Assembly (NCBI GenBank): GCA_947479475.1
Contig: CANJZW010000008.1
Span: 1 to 64,000, forward strand
From: Chthoniobacteraceae bacterium
GTDB taxonomy: Bacteria; Verrucomicrobiota; Verrucomicrobiia; Chthoniobacterales; Chthoniobacteraceae
Reading direction: 5' to 3'
Length of the DNA stretch: 64,000 nt
Under the pieces are notes generated by a model. It saw nothing but the letters and a program-made list of their open reading frames with translations, was not told the DNA's origin and did not search any database. Below are positions 1-10,769 of this stretch, piece after piece. Positions within the stretch are counted from its first letter, which is position 1. Each line of letters begins with the position of its first letter. The position numbers were made by a program, and so were the translations under genes.

Positions 1-51
1 CCCAGTCCAAGCGCCCGGATGCGCTCAGGTGGAGCCGTTTTCGTCCCTCAA

Positions 52-104
52 AGGTGGTACATTTTGAACCCGGTTAATTCGACCGGAGGTGGTACATTTT
101 AACC
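52..104. repeat. Paired 14-bp repeat resembling IS21-family ends
   Basis: AGGTGGTACATTTT occurs identically at 52-65 and 87-100 in the same orientation, 35 bp apart, each followed by (G)AACC. Multiple spaced copies of a GGTACATTTT-like motif are typical of the ends of IS21-family elements. No istA/istB gene lies inside the window, so the body of such an element, if present, is to the left of position 1 or lost. The repeats sit where the adjacent transposase relic loses homology, suggesting that one element inserted into another. Confidence 0.4.
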
Positions 105-900
105 GACCGCTGACAAGTCCGCGCTCTTCTGCCTCACTGAGAATGATTTCGTTGCCATAACCACAATCGCCTCGCACAAAAGTCGGCCAGTGCGTTCGGG
201 GAAACTTGTCGAGAATGGCCTATAGACCAGGCATGCCATATTTTCCAGCATTCTGTTTTCCATCATGCACTTCCACTCCAAGACACAGGCGGGTGTTAGC
301 CATGAAATAACTGTGGTACGTGTGACTTGGACGGCCCGGTTTATGAGGATTATACCCAATGGATGCACCCTCTTGGTGGCCGTAAATAGGCTTCACCGTG
401 CAGTCGACATCTAAAATCCACTGCTGGCTAAGAACGGGCGCAAGCGAGTTCTGGAGTTCTTACGAGAGCCAGTTCAGCGCTTTAGGCTCATCCATTTTCT
501 TAAATGCATCGCGCACCGTATCCTCGCTGACAGTCTTGTGCATTCCCAAGAGAGCTGGATTTAGTAAATCACCACGCACTGCGTTAATGTGGGCGTATCT
601 CCAATGGCCGCAAAGAATGGAGAGAAAAATGGTGCCGATTACATCCACGATCGCACTGCCTCGGTTGCCAGAATACGCGAGCGGACAGTTTTTAAGAAAG
701 TGTGACCAACGTTCGCCGGCTTTAAGAAACTGGGCGAAGAAAATCAACTGCCCTTCGCGAGTGGTGGGTGTGCTGTGGTCAAATTCGGCGTAGTACCGGC
801 CGCCAGGAGTATCGACCGGCCAGGCTGGAGTGCGAGAAGCGGCTGGGAAATTGGGCTCACCCACTGGGTGAGTCTGAAGCGAGGTATTTTCAAGCTGCAT
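105..900 (-). pseudogene. Decayed IS1380-like DDE transposase
   Basis: Reading the minus strand in one frame gives a transposase-like protein interrupted by two nonsense codons: TAA at 462-460 and TAG at 222-220. The three pieces are in the same frame, so they are point-mutated parts of one gene. The middle piece contains LDVDCTVKPIYGHQEGA and GYNPHKPGRPSH, and the last contains RGDCGYGNE; these match the conserved Asp blocks of IS1380-type DDE transposases. The N-terminal piece starts at ATG 900. The C-terminal third, with the catalytic Glu, is missing: the frame runs into unrelated end-repeat sequence near position 105. The gene cannot make a full transposase. Family assignment is from motif memory, so another IS4-like family is possible. 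Confidence 0.75.
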
Positions 901-1028
901 CTCTCATTTTAACAGAGAGTTGCATCAAATCTACCAAACTTTCATTGCCGCATTTAGGATAATCTTTTTGTAGAGATCGAGGTCGGAACGGGCCGGGCTG
1001 TCCTCGCGTGTTGGGATGGCGGTAGGGG

Positions 1029-2324
1029 TTATGCGAGGAGTTCCTTGAGCACGCCGGTGCTGTCTCCATGGCGCTCGGCGTTGACTCCAATGCCGTGGAG
1101 TAAGGCAAGCCACGCGTTGCAAAGCGGGGTGTCTTTGGGAGCGACGATATTGTGGCCGAGTTTAATGCCCGCCCCCCCGCCGCTCAGGAGCGTGGGGCAA
1201 TTGTCGAGATTGTGTTCCGTGCGGATATTGCTGCCGTAGGCGAGGGCGACGTGGTCAAACAAGGCGGTGCCGTTGGATTCCTTGGTGGCTTTGAGTTTGT
1301 CGATGAAGCCGGAGAGCAGTTCGCTTTGTGCGAGGTCGCGGCGTTGGGAGGCATCCAGTTTTTCGCCCAGCGTGGAGTGGTAGTGGCTCATATCGTGGGG
1401 GGCGACTTTGATGCCTAGGCTCGTGAGCAGGGTGCTTACGGGCTGCCGGTAGGTGAGGACGCGGGTGCTGTCGGTTTGGATGGCCGCGAGAATGATGTCG
1501 TACATGACCTTGATCTCCTCGCGCCCCGCGAGACTGGGCTGCGGCTCGGGAAGTGGGGCGTTAGGTTGGGGGACGCCGATCCATTGTTCGTCTTTGCTCA
1601 GGCGGGTTTCGATGTCGCGGATGCCCTGGAAATATTCATCGAGTTTGGCGGTATCGTTTTTACCCAGGCCCCGCTGCATGGCGCGTGCGTTTCCAAGCAC
1701 GGTGTCTAGCACACTGCGTTTTTGAGCGAGCATTGCCTTTTGCTGTTCGATGGGCGTGGTGTCCTGGGAGAAAAGGCGGTGGAACGCTTCCACGGGTCCT
1801 TTGTGACCGCCGACTGGCTTTCCGCTAACGTCCCAGGCCATGGAGAGACCGGGGCCGTGCCCAGAGGCTTCGGCGTTTTCCGCACCGTTGAGCTGAAGTG
1901 AGGCAAAACGTGTGCTTAGTCCCAACTTTGCTGCAGCAACCTGATCGGCCGATATGCTGTTGTGGAAGTTCTGTCCGGGTTCAGCGAACCGGTTTGCGCC
2001 GGTGAGCCACATGGTGCTGCCCCAATGGCCTTCGTTGGAATATTTGTTGCAGAGCCCCTGGACGATTGAGAAGTCGGCTTTATGACGGGCAAGCGGTGTG
2101 AGTCCGGCGGGCAGTTCGTAGGCGGGGCCCGGATTTTTGATGTCAGGAAACCAGCTTTCCGTGGTGATTCCCCAGCCAAAGCCAAGAAAGATGAGCCGTT
2201 TTGGAGGTTCGACTGGGGCGGCCGCTGAGGCGAAGCGGCGGAAACCTAGGGATTCCAGCGCCGGTAAGGCGATGAGCGCTGTGCTGGAGCGGAGGAAGTG
2301 GCGGCGGGTCAGCGAGGGGTTCAT
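1029..2324 (-). CDS. DUF1552 family protein, Tat-exported (copy 1)
   Basis: A 431-residue protein with an N-terminal twin-arginine signal (LTRRHFLRSSTALIALPAL), predicted to be exported folded. The body matches the DUF1552 family of Planctomycetota and Verrucomicrobiota (PKRLIFLGFGWGITTESWFP near the start; a C-terminal GVNAERHGDSTGVLKELLA). The biochemical function of the family is not established. It lies 19 bp downstream of a DUF1592-type cytochrome gene and is surely co-transcribed with it. A paralogue of exactly the same length, with the same gene order, lies at 22494-23789. The start is the ATG directly before the Tat motif. Confidence 0.9.
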   Translation of the reverse strand: MNPSLTRRHFLRSSTALIALPALESLGFRRFASAAAPVEPPKRLIFLGFGWGITTESWFPDIKNPGPAYELPAGLTPLARHKADFSIVQGLCNKYSNEGHWGSTMWLTGANRFAEPGQNFHNSISADQVAAAKLGLSTRFASLQLNGAENAEASGHGPGLSMAWDVSGKPVGGHKGPVEAFHRLFSQDTTPIEQQKAMLAQKRSVLDTVLGNARAMQRGLGKNDTAKLDEYFQGIRDIETRLSKDEQWIGVPQPNAPLPEPQPSLAGREEIKVMYDIILAAIQTDSTRVLTYRQPVSTLLTSLGIKVAPHDMSHYHSTLGEKLDASQRRDLAQSELLSGFIDKLKATKESNGTALFDHVALAYGSNIRTEHNLDNCPTLLSGGGAGIKLGHNIVAPKDTPLCNAWLALLHGIGVNAERHGDSTGVLKELLA

Positions 2325-2343
2325 GGCGTCTGTTCTGGAGGGT

Positions 2344-5037
2344 TTACTTTGTGTGGAACTCGTTGCTGGCGACTAGTGTGTGGATGAATTCACGCACGGC
2401 GAGGTCTTTCTTGCCGGATTGGCTGAGCATGGTTTTCAGAAGCGGCTCGTCCGCGAACCCGCAGGGGCGGCCCAGGGCGTACTCAACGAGGGCGGAACTG
2501 AAGCCCCGGGCAAAGGCATCGGACCTGGATGCGACGATGTCCCGGAGGCCGAAATAGTCTTTAAAGGCGGGGCCTTTGTACAGAGCGGCGGAGGCTTCGA
2601 TGGGCCAGTTTTTTTTTGCTTTGGGATCGGGTTTCCCTGCGGCGTCGGTGGCCTGGTAGCTGTCCTCGGTGCGCCACCCGCCTGCGGCATCGAAGTTTTC
2701 CAGACCGAATCCGATCGGGTCGATTTTGCGGTGGCAGTTAGCGCATTGCGGATCCTCCTGGTGGGCGAGGAGTCTTTCGTGAGTGGTCAACACTTTGCCC
2801 GCAAGCCGCGAGATTGCAGGGATGTTTGCGGGCGCCGGCGGGGGCGGCTCGTTGAGGAGTTTGCGCAGCACCCAGGTGCCGCGTTCGACGGGGCTGGTGC
2901 GTTCCCCATTGCCGCCCATGAACTGGACGGCAGCCATGCCAAGCAGGCCGCCGCGGGGAGAGCCCTCGGGCAGGGACACCTTTTCGTAAGCATCCCCCTT
3001 GACGCCGGGTAGGCCGTAATAGTGAGCCAGCACGCGGTTGATCACAACGTAATCGGACTTCAGAAGATCGCGCAGACTCGCGTTGTGATGCACAAGATGT
3101 TCGATGGTTTCGTAGATCTCGTTCTTTGCCGCCACTTTGGTCGCGGTGTCGAAACGTGGATACAGGGCCCGGTTGATTTCAAAGAAATCGATCCGGTCCA
3201 TTCCCAACCATTGGTGCGTGAAGGCCCGGATAAACCCGCCCGCCCGTCGATCTTCCAGCAGGCGCTCCGTCTGAGCGGCCAGCACCTCGGGTTTGGCGAG
3301 TTCGCCGCGCTTGGCGAGTTCCCGAAGCGTGGCATCCGGCGGGGCGGACCATAGGAAATAGGAAAGGCGGGTGGCGAGTTCGGAGTCTGTGAGGGGCCTG
3401 CGTTTTTCCCCGGCGCTTGGTTCCACGAGGTAAAGAAACATGGGTGAAGAGAGCACGACAGACAGCGTTTCTTTGAGGGCGGCGGCGGGTTTGTCCCCGG
3501 CCTTGCTGCGAACGTTGTAGAGGCGGATCAGGTCGTCGATGTAGCCTTCGGGCGGCGCTGTGCCACGGAAGGCCTCTGTGGCGAAACGCTCCAAAGCGGA
3601 ACGGACGTCTTGAGGTGCGGGTGCGGGCGCTTTGTCGTCCAGCGGCAGGCCCAGGGATGCGATGCCCGGAGGCGCGGGGTTTGCCGTATTGGGAACACGT
3701 TCAATTTCCATCCAGTCCACCCAGAGCGCCACTTCGGGGCCGATTCCGTTGCGCTTTTGGGCCTCACTGCGCTTGCGACCGCCTTCCTCGTTGGTGTCCC
3801 AGCTGCCTTTTTCGCGGATGAACAAAGAGCGGTCGGAACGCTCTGTATGGCCGCGGGTCAGCGTGAACGGGATTTCGATCACCTGGGGCGCATCCAGGGT
3901 GCCGGAGACTTCGTGCGTGGCCATGACCTTTCCGGTGCGCGCGTGGAAGCCAAAATCAAGGAATCGGCGTTCTGGCGGGGCGTCGTTGGCGGCCGCGACG
4001 CGGACGCGCGCGATGTAGTTCCCCACGGGCCAGTCGAAGGGAACGAGGAGTTCGATGTAGTTGACGTTTAGTTCAGCGGGATGGCGCGTCTGGGTGCCGA
4101 GGTAGGCGCCCCGGTCGACTGCGGGTTGGCGGAGGTAATATTGGTGGTAGGGGAGCCATCCTGCTCCAAGGGAATCGTTGGCAAGGTCGGCGTCGTTTTC
4201 TCCTTTTTTGTCGAATCCAAACGATCTGGGGGAAGGTGCCCCAGGGATTTTCTCCCAAGAGCGGCGGAAGATACTGTCGTTTTTGGACTCCTTTTTAAGC
4301 TGAGCCACGATGTCCTTGTTCTCAGGAAGCGCGGCGGCGTCCTCGACCGCTTTCACCCAGAGTTTCGCTCTTTCGCGGGCGTCGATTTGATAGGCGACGA
4401 ATTTTTCGACTATCGGGGTGGTCGTTTCGGCTTCGTAGCGCAGTTTTTTTTCCACACCCGCCGCGGCCTGCCAGGCGAAGGATTCGGAGAGGGCTTCTCG
4501 TCCGAGCGCTTGGTATTGCTCAAACTGGTTTCCTGACATGAAAAGATTTGAACCCACGGTGTCGAATCCGCCCGTGCCGGTGTCTGAGGGGAGCTCGCTG
4601 ACGTTGATTTCCACCCCGAGCAGTTCGCGCAGCGTGTTGCGGTATTCGCGCCGGTTAAGTCGGCGCATCGTGATGACGCCGCGTTGATCGCTCAGGCTGC
4701 GGCGGGCGGCGACCATGGCGTTGGAGAGGTCATCCAGAAAATCCGCTTTTGCCTCGCGGGAGGGCTGCTTTTCCTCGTCGGGGGGCATCTCTCCAGAGTT
4801 TATTTGGTTGAGTACTTTCTGCCATTTTTCCGCCGTCTCGAGGTTGGTTATCGAGAAAGACAGTTCGTCGATGCGGAATTTGCCCTTCTGCTTTTCGGCG
4901 CCGTGGCAGCCCTCGCAATGCTCTTTGAGCAGGCTTTTGTGGCGTTCATTCATCGAGGCACGCGGCGGTTCTGTGGCTGCGTAGAGGAATGTGGGCGCCA
5001 GAAGGAGGGCGGCTAGAAGGTGAAGGAGGTGCTTCAT
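2344..5037 (-). CDS. DUF1592/DUF1588-type planctomycete cytochrome (copy 1)
   Basis: An 897-residue secreted protein. The start chosen is ATG 5037, giving a clean Sec signal peptide ([20 protein letters not shown]); a longer open frame to 5136 would bury it. Domain order read from the sequence: N-terminal heme motif CEGCH, DUF1587 ([17 protein letters not shown]), a long beta-rich middle region, DUF1595, DUF1592 ([20 protein letters not shown]), DUF1588 with a second heme motif [19 protein letters not shown], and C-terminal DUF1585. The two CxxCH motifs imply covalent heme in the periplasm. It is upstream gene of a two-gene operon with the Tat-exported DUF1552 protein. Electron-transfer or dehydrogenase roles have been suggested for the family but not demonstrated. 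Confidence 0.9.
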   Translation of the reverse strand: MKHLLHLLAALLLAPTFLYAATEPPRASMNERHKSLLKEHCEGCHGAEKQKGKFRIDELSFSITNLETAEKWQKVLNQINSGEMPPDEEKQPSREAKADFLDDLSNAMVAARRSLSDQRGVITMRRLNRREYRNTLRELLGVEINVSELPSDTGTGGFDTVGSNLFMSGNQFEQYQALGREALSESFAWQAAAGVEKKLRYEAETTTPIVEKFVAYQIDARERAKLWVKAVEDAAALPENKDIVAQLKKESKNDSIFRRSWEKIPGAPSPRSFGFDKKGENDADLANDSLGAGWLPYHQYYLRQPAVDRGAYLGTQTRHPAELNVNYIELLVPFDWPVGNYIARVRVAAANDAPPERRFLDFGFHARTGKVMATHEVSGTLDAPQVIEIPFTLTRGHTERSDRSLFIREKGSWDTNEEGGRKRSEAQKRNGIGPEVALWVDWMEIERVPNTANPAPPGIASLGLPLDDKAPAPAPQDVRSALERFATEAFRGTAPPEGYIDDLIRLYNVRSKAGDKPAAALKETLSVVLSSPMFLYLVEPSAGEKRRPLTDSELATRLSYFLWSAPPDATLRELAKRGELAKPEVLAAQTERLLEDRRAGGFIRAFTHQWLGMDRIDFFEINRALYPRFDTATKVAAKNEIYETIEHLVHHNASLRDLLKSDYVVINRVLAHYYGLPGVKGDAYEKVSLPEGSPRGGLLGMAAVQFMGGNGERTSPVERGTWVLRKLLNEPPPPAPANIPAISRLAGKVLTTHERLLAHQEDPQCANCHRKIDPIGFGLENFDAAGGWRTEDSYQATDAAGKPDPKAKKNWPIEASAALYKGPAFKDYFGLRDIVASRSDAFARGFSSALVEYALGRPCGFADEPLLKTMLSQSGKKDLAVREFIHTLVASNEFHTK

Positions 5038-5195
5038 GAGTGTCTCGGAGGAGCCTGAGCGTGGGAAAAAGGGGTCGGAAGCTGAGGGGTTTTCAGAGAG
5101 GTCAACCCTCCGGGGCCTTGAAAAGTTAGCCTTCATTCGCCCTATCCGCCGCGTTGCCGGCAGGCGGACTGGGGTTTAAGGGAAATGAGGCTGGG

Positions 5196-5867
5196 TCAGG
5201 CGCAGGTTTTCAGCAGGAGATCGGCCTCCTTTAACTGAGATTTCCAGCGTTGAAGGTACGACATCTCCCTGTAAACCGAGGCCAGGTGCCTCAGCATTTC
5301 GGGCGTCCGCCGCTCCCAGACGGCGTCTACGGCGCGCACCTGGTTTTCGCAGCGTTCCCATTGCTGATTCACCTTCTGGGTGAGGTGCTCCAAATCAGAT
5401 CTCAAGGTGAATGTTTCGCTGCGCAACAAAGCCGAGCTTAAAGGAGAGGTGGAAACGGACCGAGACTCTCTCCCTTGCACCCCTGCGGGGTGGCTTCGGG
5501 CGTGCGACCCTTGGCTCAGGGCTGGTTGCTCGTGGCTCAAAGCACGTTGTCCGCAGAATGCAGAGATCTGCCGGTGCAGCGTCGCGATGCTCATGAAGAG
5601 ATCTGGAAGATTGGTGGGCACAAGGTGGCCATCGGCGGCGTCCAGGATGCCGGGTGATTCGAGTTCCAGCGCCGCTTCCAGTCTGCGCACCGGGTCGCGC
5701 AAAATCTGGTGCGCTGCTGTCACGGATTGGAAGTTCGCATGGGCTCCGGGTTCCCTGTTGGAATCTGGATGTGATTTTGCCGCCAGAGAAACAAACTTCT
5801 GCTGTACCAAGGAGGGATCCAGCCAGGGGCGGATTTTCATCTCAAAAGTGGCGAAAGGGTCGGGCAT
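5196..5867 (-). CDS. J-domain protein resembling HscB
   Basis: A 223-residue cytoplasmic protein. Residues about 15-70 read as a J-domain: LVQQKFVSLAAKSHPDSN carries the diagnostic HPD tripeptide between two helices, followed by FQSVTAAHQILRDPVRRLEA, the HscB-type NxAYxxLxDPxxRxxY region. The C-terminal part is helical (LTQKVNQQWERCENQVRAVD) as in the HscB substrate-binding bundle. HscB delivers the Fe-S scaffold IscU to its Hsp70 partner; no hscA, iscU or other Fe-S assembly gene is nearby, so a general DnaJ-like role is equally possible. It follows the first cytochrome pair's promoter region on the same strand but is separated by about 160 bp, and is probably independent. Confidence 0.65.
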   Translation of the reverse strand: MPDPFATFEMKIRPWLDPSLVQQKFVSLAAKSHPDSNREPGAHANFQSVTAAHQILRDPVRRLEAALELESPGILDAADGHLVPTNLPDLFMSIATLHRQISAFCGQRALSHEQPALSQGSHARSHPAGVQGRESRSVSTSPLSSALLRSETFTLRSDLEHLTQKVNQQWERCENQVRAVDAVWERRTPEMLRHLASVYREMSYLQRWKSQLKEADLLLKTCA

Positions 5868-6072
5868 TTTTTGGTAAGTTGCGGAATGGGCTCCTTGCGG
5901 TCGGAGCCCGGTTCCAGGCTAGGCCGGACCCGGATCCTGAGGGGCGCGGTAGGGGTTTTCGAGAATGGAGTGGCAAGAATGTGAATCGATCAACAATTTC
6001 CGAAGATCTAAAGGAAGGTAAGTGTTCACCGACCCGTTTCTTGGCCATCCCGTCGGCAGCATCCAGCCGCCT

Positions 6073-6140
6073 TCCCAGTGAGTCCCAGTGAGTCCCAGTG
6101 AGTCCCAGTGAGTCCCAGTGAGTCCCAGTGAGTCCCAGTG
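6073..6140. repeat. 10-bp tandem repeat AGTCCCAGTG, 6 copies plus a partial
   Basis: Six perfect copies of AGTCCCAGTG occupy 6081-6140, preceded by an 8-bp partial copy at 6073-6080. Because 10 is not a multiple of 3 and the array spells TGA on the plus strand, all plus frames are closed within three units; all three minus frames are open (reading His-Trp-Asp-Ser-Leu-Gly type peptides), so the apparent minus-strand open frame through it is an artefact of the repeat. Confidence 0.95.
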
Positions 6141-6175
6141 TTGCGCGGAAGCTCGAAATCCGGTAGGTACCCCCC

Positions 6176-6343
6176 GTGCTCAACTTCTTTTTCAGGTTCT
6201 GCTTATGGCTGGTTGTCCTCTGTGGGATGACTTTCTTCTGGATTGCTGTTTTCGATGCCAGTGATACCGGGTTGGTCGATTCCTTCTCTCGCAACGCGAC
6301 TCAAGCCGCAGACCGCATTTTCAACCTTAACCGCGCCTCCTAG
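6176..6343 (+). CDS. Candidate 55-residue single-pass membrane protein
   Basis: A GTG-started open frame between an in-frame stop at 6164 and TAG at 6341. It encodes a basic-aromatic start (VLNFFFRF), one hydrophobic helix of about 20 residues (CLWLVVLCGMTFFWIAVF) and a soluble tail ending RIFNLNRAS. That layout, with the charged arginine before the helix and an amphipathic tail after it, looks like a real small inner-membrane protein. There is no ATG and only a weak AGGT ribosome site 10 bp upstream, and I recognise no family. It stands alone on its strand between two minus-strand genes. Conservation in relatives is unknown. Confidence 0.3.
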   Translation: MLNFFFRFCLWLVVLCGMTFFWIAVFDASDTGLVDSFSRNATQAADRIFNLNRAS

Positions 6344-6548
6344 GTCGTGTTAACAGCCGACGCCTCCCACTGGCCTCTGCCGTTTTGAGCCCCAACGGCG
6401 CGCCTCAAGAGGAGTAGCGGTTTGGGAAAATGATGTTTACGGCTCCCCCCCTAGGGGCGCTGAGCCCCAGCTTCGCCTCTAAGCAGGCAGAAAGGATTCC
6501 GACATTTTCGCTGATTCGGCCTCCCTAGCGAGGCTCTCCTTAGCTCCC

Positions 6549-6584
<36 letters not shown>

Positions 6585-6641
6585 GCTCCACCGGGCTCCT
6601 GGCTTGGGAACCTCGAGCCCGGCTTTTGGCTGCGGCCCCTG

Positions 6642-8396
<1,755 letters not shown>

Positions 8397-8422
8397 GGGA
8401 ATGGCTGGGTTGGCTAGTCGCT

Positions 8423-8450
8423 GTAAATTTACGGTGTGACGGTGTGACGG
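8423..8450. promoter_or_regulatory. Palindrome and short repeat upstream of the htrA gene
   Basis: GTAAATTTAC at 8423-8432 is a perfect 10-bp palindrome 27 bp before the htrA start codon, next to two tandem copies of GGTGTGAC (8433-8448). A TTTTTACAGTGAC motif follows further upstream. It could be an operator for an envelope-stress regulator, but no known consensus is matched. Confidence 0.25.
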
Positions 8451-8584
8451 TGAATGGTGCGGAAATTTTTACAGTGACTTTTCTCGTCACCTTCAATGGG
8501 ACAGGGGTCGGCGGAGGGCGTTCAACACAAGCGGCCCCTTTTTTGCGGAAGCCGCGGAAGCATGTTTTTACTCTTTGCTACGGA

Positions 8585-9481
8585 CTAGGCGCGTACAGAG
8601 TTCGAAAAATCATACCGGGTTGTTAAAATATGTGAACCACCTGCGGGCAGGAGGATCGCGTTCTGGCCTGCATTGACCTGTTCCACACAGACAAAGTGCC
8701 GCCAGTCCTCGTTCCCCAGGTCCACCAGCGCCGCTGCTTTTTCAATCCAGGGGTTCCAGACGACGCTGCTTTTGGAGCCTGTTTTCGAAACCACCAAAGT
8801 CCTGCCCGAGGCAGGGTCCGACAGGATGCAGTCGGCCGTGGTGTTCAAATATAGCCGGTCTGTTTCGGCGGCAAAGGAGACGAAGGGGGTGGTATCTTCT
8901 TTGAGGCGGAGCGCGTCGGTTTTGTCGAGGTAATGGGCGCATTGGAGGCCTGAGACCGAAGCCGAATGGACGTCCTGAATGGGAAAATAGGGGTGGAGCG
9001 CCTGTTCGAATTCAAAGGGGGAGTCCCCTGTGTTTTGAACTTCCCAGCGGATGTCCAGCGCGGCGCCGAGCACGAACTGCAGGCTCAGAGCGAAGGCGTG
9101 GGGCCACAGGCTTCGGGTTTCTTGATCAGCCTGAAAGGAGAAACGCACGGTTGCCGGGCCGTTTTCGGGAACCGAAACCTCCTCCACCTTCCAGAAGCGG
9201 GTGCGCACGAGCCCGTGCATGGGGGCGGCGGGGTGGCCGGCGCGGGGGCCGAACCAGGGGAAAATGACGGGCACGCCGCCGCGGATGGCCTTGCCCGGGG
9301 CGAGGTGTGTGCAGGAACTGAGGAAGAGGATCGGGGACTGTCCGTGGGGGGTGAAGTCGAGGAGGTGTGCTCCTTGGGGGGAAAAGCGGGCGGTTCCGAA
9401 GGCGCCTGAGAGGGAGAGGAGGGGGAGGCCCTCGCTGGAGAGAGACTCTTGGACGTGTGGGGAAGAGGTTGGGCTTGGCAT
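8585..9481 (-). CDS. D-hexose-6-phosphate mutarotase (aldose-1-epimerase family)
   Basis: A 298-residue protein of the YeaD-like branch of aldose-1-epimerases, which interconvert alpha and beta anomers of glucose-6-phosphate. Family blocks visible are AHLLDFTPHGQSPILFLS, GKAIRGGVPVIFPWFGPR, MHGLVRTRFWKVEEV, the putative catalytic His in ALHPYFPIQDV and Glu in NEDWRHFVCVEQVNAG. The length is typical. The start ATG at 9481 lies just upstream of a small GCTGA repeat tract. Cytoplasmic; no metabolic partner genes flank it. Confidence 0.88.
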   Translation of the reverse strand: MPSPTSSPHVQESLSSEGLPLLSLSGAFGTARFSPQGAHLLDFTPHGQSPILFLSSCTHLAPGKAIRGGVPVIFPWFGPRAGHPAAPMHGLVRTRFWKVEEVSVPENGPATVRFSFQADQETRSLWPHAFALSLQFVLGAALDIRWEVQNTGDSPFEFEQALHPYFPIQDVHSASVSGLQCAHYLDKTDALRLKEDTTPFVSFAAETDRLYLNTTADCILSDPASGRTLVVSKTGSKSSVVWNPWIEKAAALVDLGNEDWRHFVCVEQVNAGQNAILLPAGGSHILTTRYDFSNSVRA

Positions 9482-9500
9482 GGAAAGAAAGGAGAGCAGG

Positions 9501-9525
9501 GCTGAGCTGAGCTGAGCTGAGCTGA
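9501..9525. repeat. Pentamer tandem repeat (GCTGA)5
   Basis: Five exact copies of GCTGA lie in the divergent spacer, 20 bp upstream of the mutarotase start. Copy-number change would alter promoter or leader spacing of the minus-strand gene, but no phase-variation role can be shown from one sequence. Confidence 0.9.
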
Positions 9526-9600
9526 GCCATGATGCGCGTACAGTTTGCTGCTTTTGGATCTACAAAGTGTGCTGTTTAGTGAATAGATTACAGACTAAAG

Positions 9601-10644
9601 ATGAAACCAGCTCTCCGATCCTCGTTGATTTTTGCCGGAATTGCCCTCAGTGGAATCCTCCTTGCTGGAGTTTGGGTGGCAAAGGAGGCCAAGCGGGTGG
9701 GCGGCCAGCAGCAGACGCGGCGCGCCTTGGCGGGCCCCCTGGGGGTGGACATGGCGTGGATTCCTGCGGGAAAATTCACGATGGGCGCAAACGACGGCCA
9801 GTCGGATGAAAGGCCGCTGCACGATGTGAAGCTCCGGGGCTTTTGGATCGACCGCTACGAAGTGTCTAACGATCAGTTCGCCAATTTTGTGGAGGCGACA
9901 AAATACGTGACGACGGCTGAAATTAAGCCGGATCCTGCTCAATTTCCTCAGGCGCCGCTCGAAAATTTGGTGGCGGGGTCGGTGGTGTTTTTTGTGCCTG
10001 AACGTGTTGAGAGCCTGAACAACCACATGCAGTGGTGGCGGTATCAGGCTGGGGCCAATTGGAGGCAGCCCGAGGGGCCGGGTTCGGACCTGAAGGGGCG
10101 GGGGCAGCATCCCGTGGTGCATGTTTCGTGGTTTGACGCGGTGGCGTACGCCAAGTGGGCGGGCAAGCGCCTGCCCACGGAGGCGGAGTGGGAGTACGCG
10201 GCACGGGGTGGCTTGGAGCAGAATCCCCTAGCCTGGGGCCGCGAGCTTTTTCCAAAAGGATTGTGGATGATGAACATCTGGCAGGGGCAGTTTCCTACTG
10301 AAAATACGGGTCAGGATGGGTTCAAGGGGACGGCCCCTGTGGGATCCTTCCCTCCCAATGGGTACGGGTTGCATGACATGGCTGGGAATGTGTGGGAGTG
10401 GGTGGAGGACTGGTACAGGCCGGATTATTATGCGCACAGCCCGAGGGACAACCCCCAGGGGCCGGAGGATAGCGTGGACCCGGCCGAACCGGGCGTGGCA
10501 AAGCGCGTGGGGCGGGGCGGGTCGTATCTTTGTAGTGATATGTATTGCAAGGGGTACCGCCCGAGTGCGCGCCAGAAAACATCGCCGGACACGGGGCTTT
10601 CCCACACGGGATTTCGGTGCGTGAAGGACGCTCCGGCGCCATAA
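9601..10644 (+). CDS. Formylglycine-generating enzyme (SUMF1/FGE family)
   Basis: A 347-residue exported or membrane-anchored protein (N-terminal hydrophobic segment, residues 6-25) with a full FGE-sulfatase domain: MAWIPAGKFTMGANDG, the HPVVHVSWFDAVAYAKWAGK block, LPTEAEWEYAARGG, and YGLHDMAGNVWEWVEDWY. Near the C-terminus GGSYLCSDMYCKGYRPSAR places Cys311 and Cys316 five apart, as the two copper-binding catalytic cysteines of human FGE. Most bacterial members of the fold lack this pair, so this one is probably a true enzyme that oxidises a sulfatase cysteine to formylglycine. No sulfatase gene is in the window. Monocistronic, upstream of the rpmH promoter. Confidence 0.85.
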   Translation: MKPALRSSLIFAGIALSGILLAGVWVAKEAKRVGGQQQTRRALAGPLGVDMAWIPAGKFTMGANDGQSDERPLHDVKLRGFWIDRYEVSNDQFANFVEATKYVTTAEIKPDPAQFPQAPLENLVAGSVVFFVPERVESLNNHMQWWRYQAGANWRQPEGPGSDLKGRGQHPVVHVSWFDAVAYAKWAGKRLPTEAEWEYAARGGLEQNPLAWGRELFPKGLWMMNIWQGQFPTENTGQDGFKGTAPVGSFPPNGYGLHDMAGNVWEWVEDWYRPDYYAHSPRDNPQGPEDSVDPAEPGVAKRVGRGGSYLCSDMYCKGYRPSARQKTSPDTGLSHTGFRCVKDAPAP

Positions 10645-10679
10645 AATGAGTAAAGCGCGTGAAAACCCTGGATGGGGCG

Positions 10680-10707
10680 TTGACAAGTGAAGTGAGATCC
10701 ATATGCT
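10680..10707 (+). promoter_or_regulatory. Sigma-70 type promoter of rpmH
   Basis: TTGACA at 10680-10685 and TATGCT at 10702-10707 are separated by 16 bp, an excellent housekeeping promoter pair, about 63 bp before the rpmH start. A C-rich/G-rich short hairpin followed by a T run lies in the leader (10711-10738) and might modulate read-through. Confidence 0.65.
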
Positions 10708-10769
10708 CGCACTCCCCTTTTTCGGGGGCAATTTTTTCGATTTTGAGTTAAACTAAGTGAATTTGAGTT

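Noticed and set aside
5842-6294. 150-codon minus-strand open frame across the 10-bp repeat
   Set aside because: It is open only because the repeat has no stops in any minus frame; the remaining composition is not protein-like and it overlaps the start of the J-domain gene.
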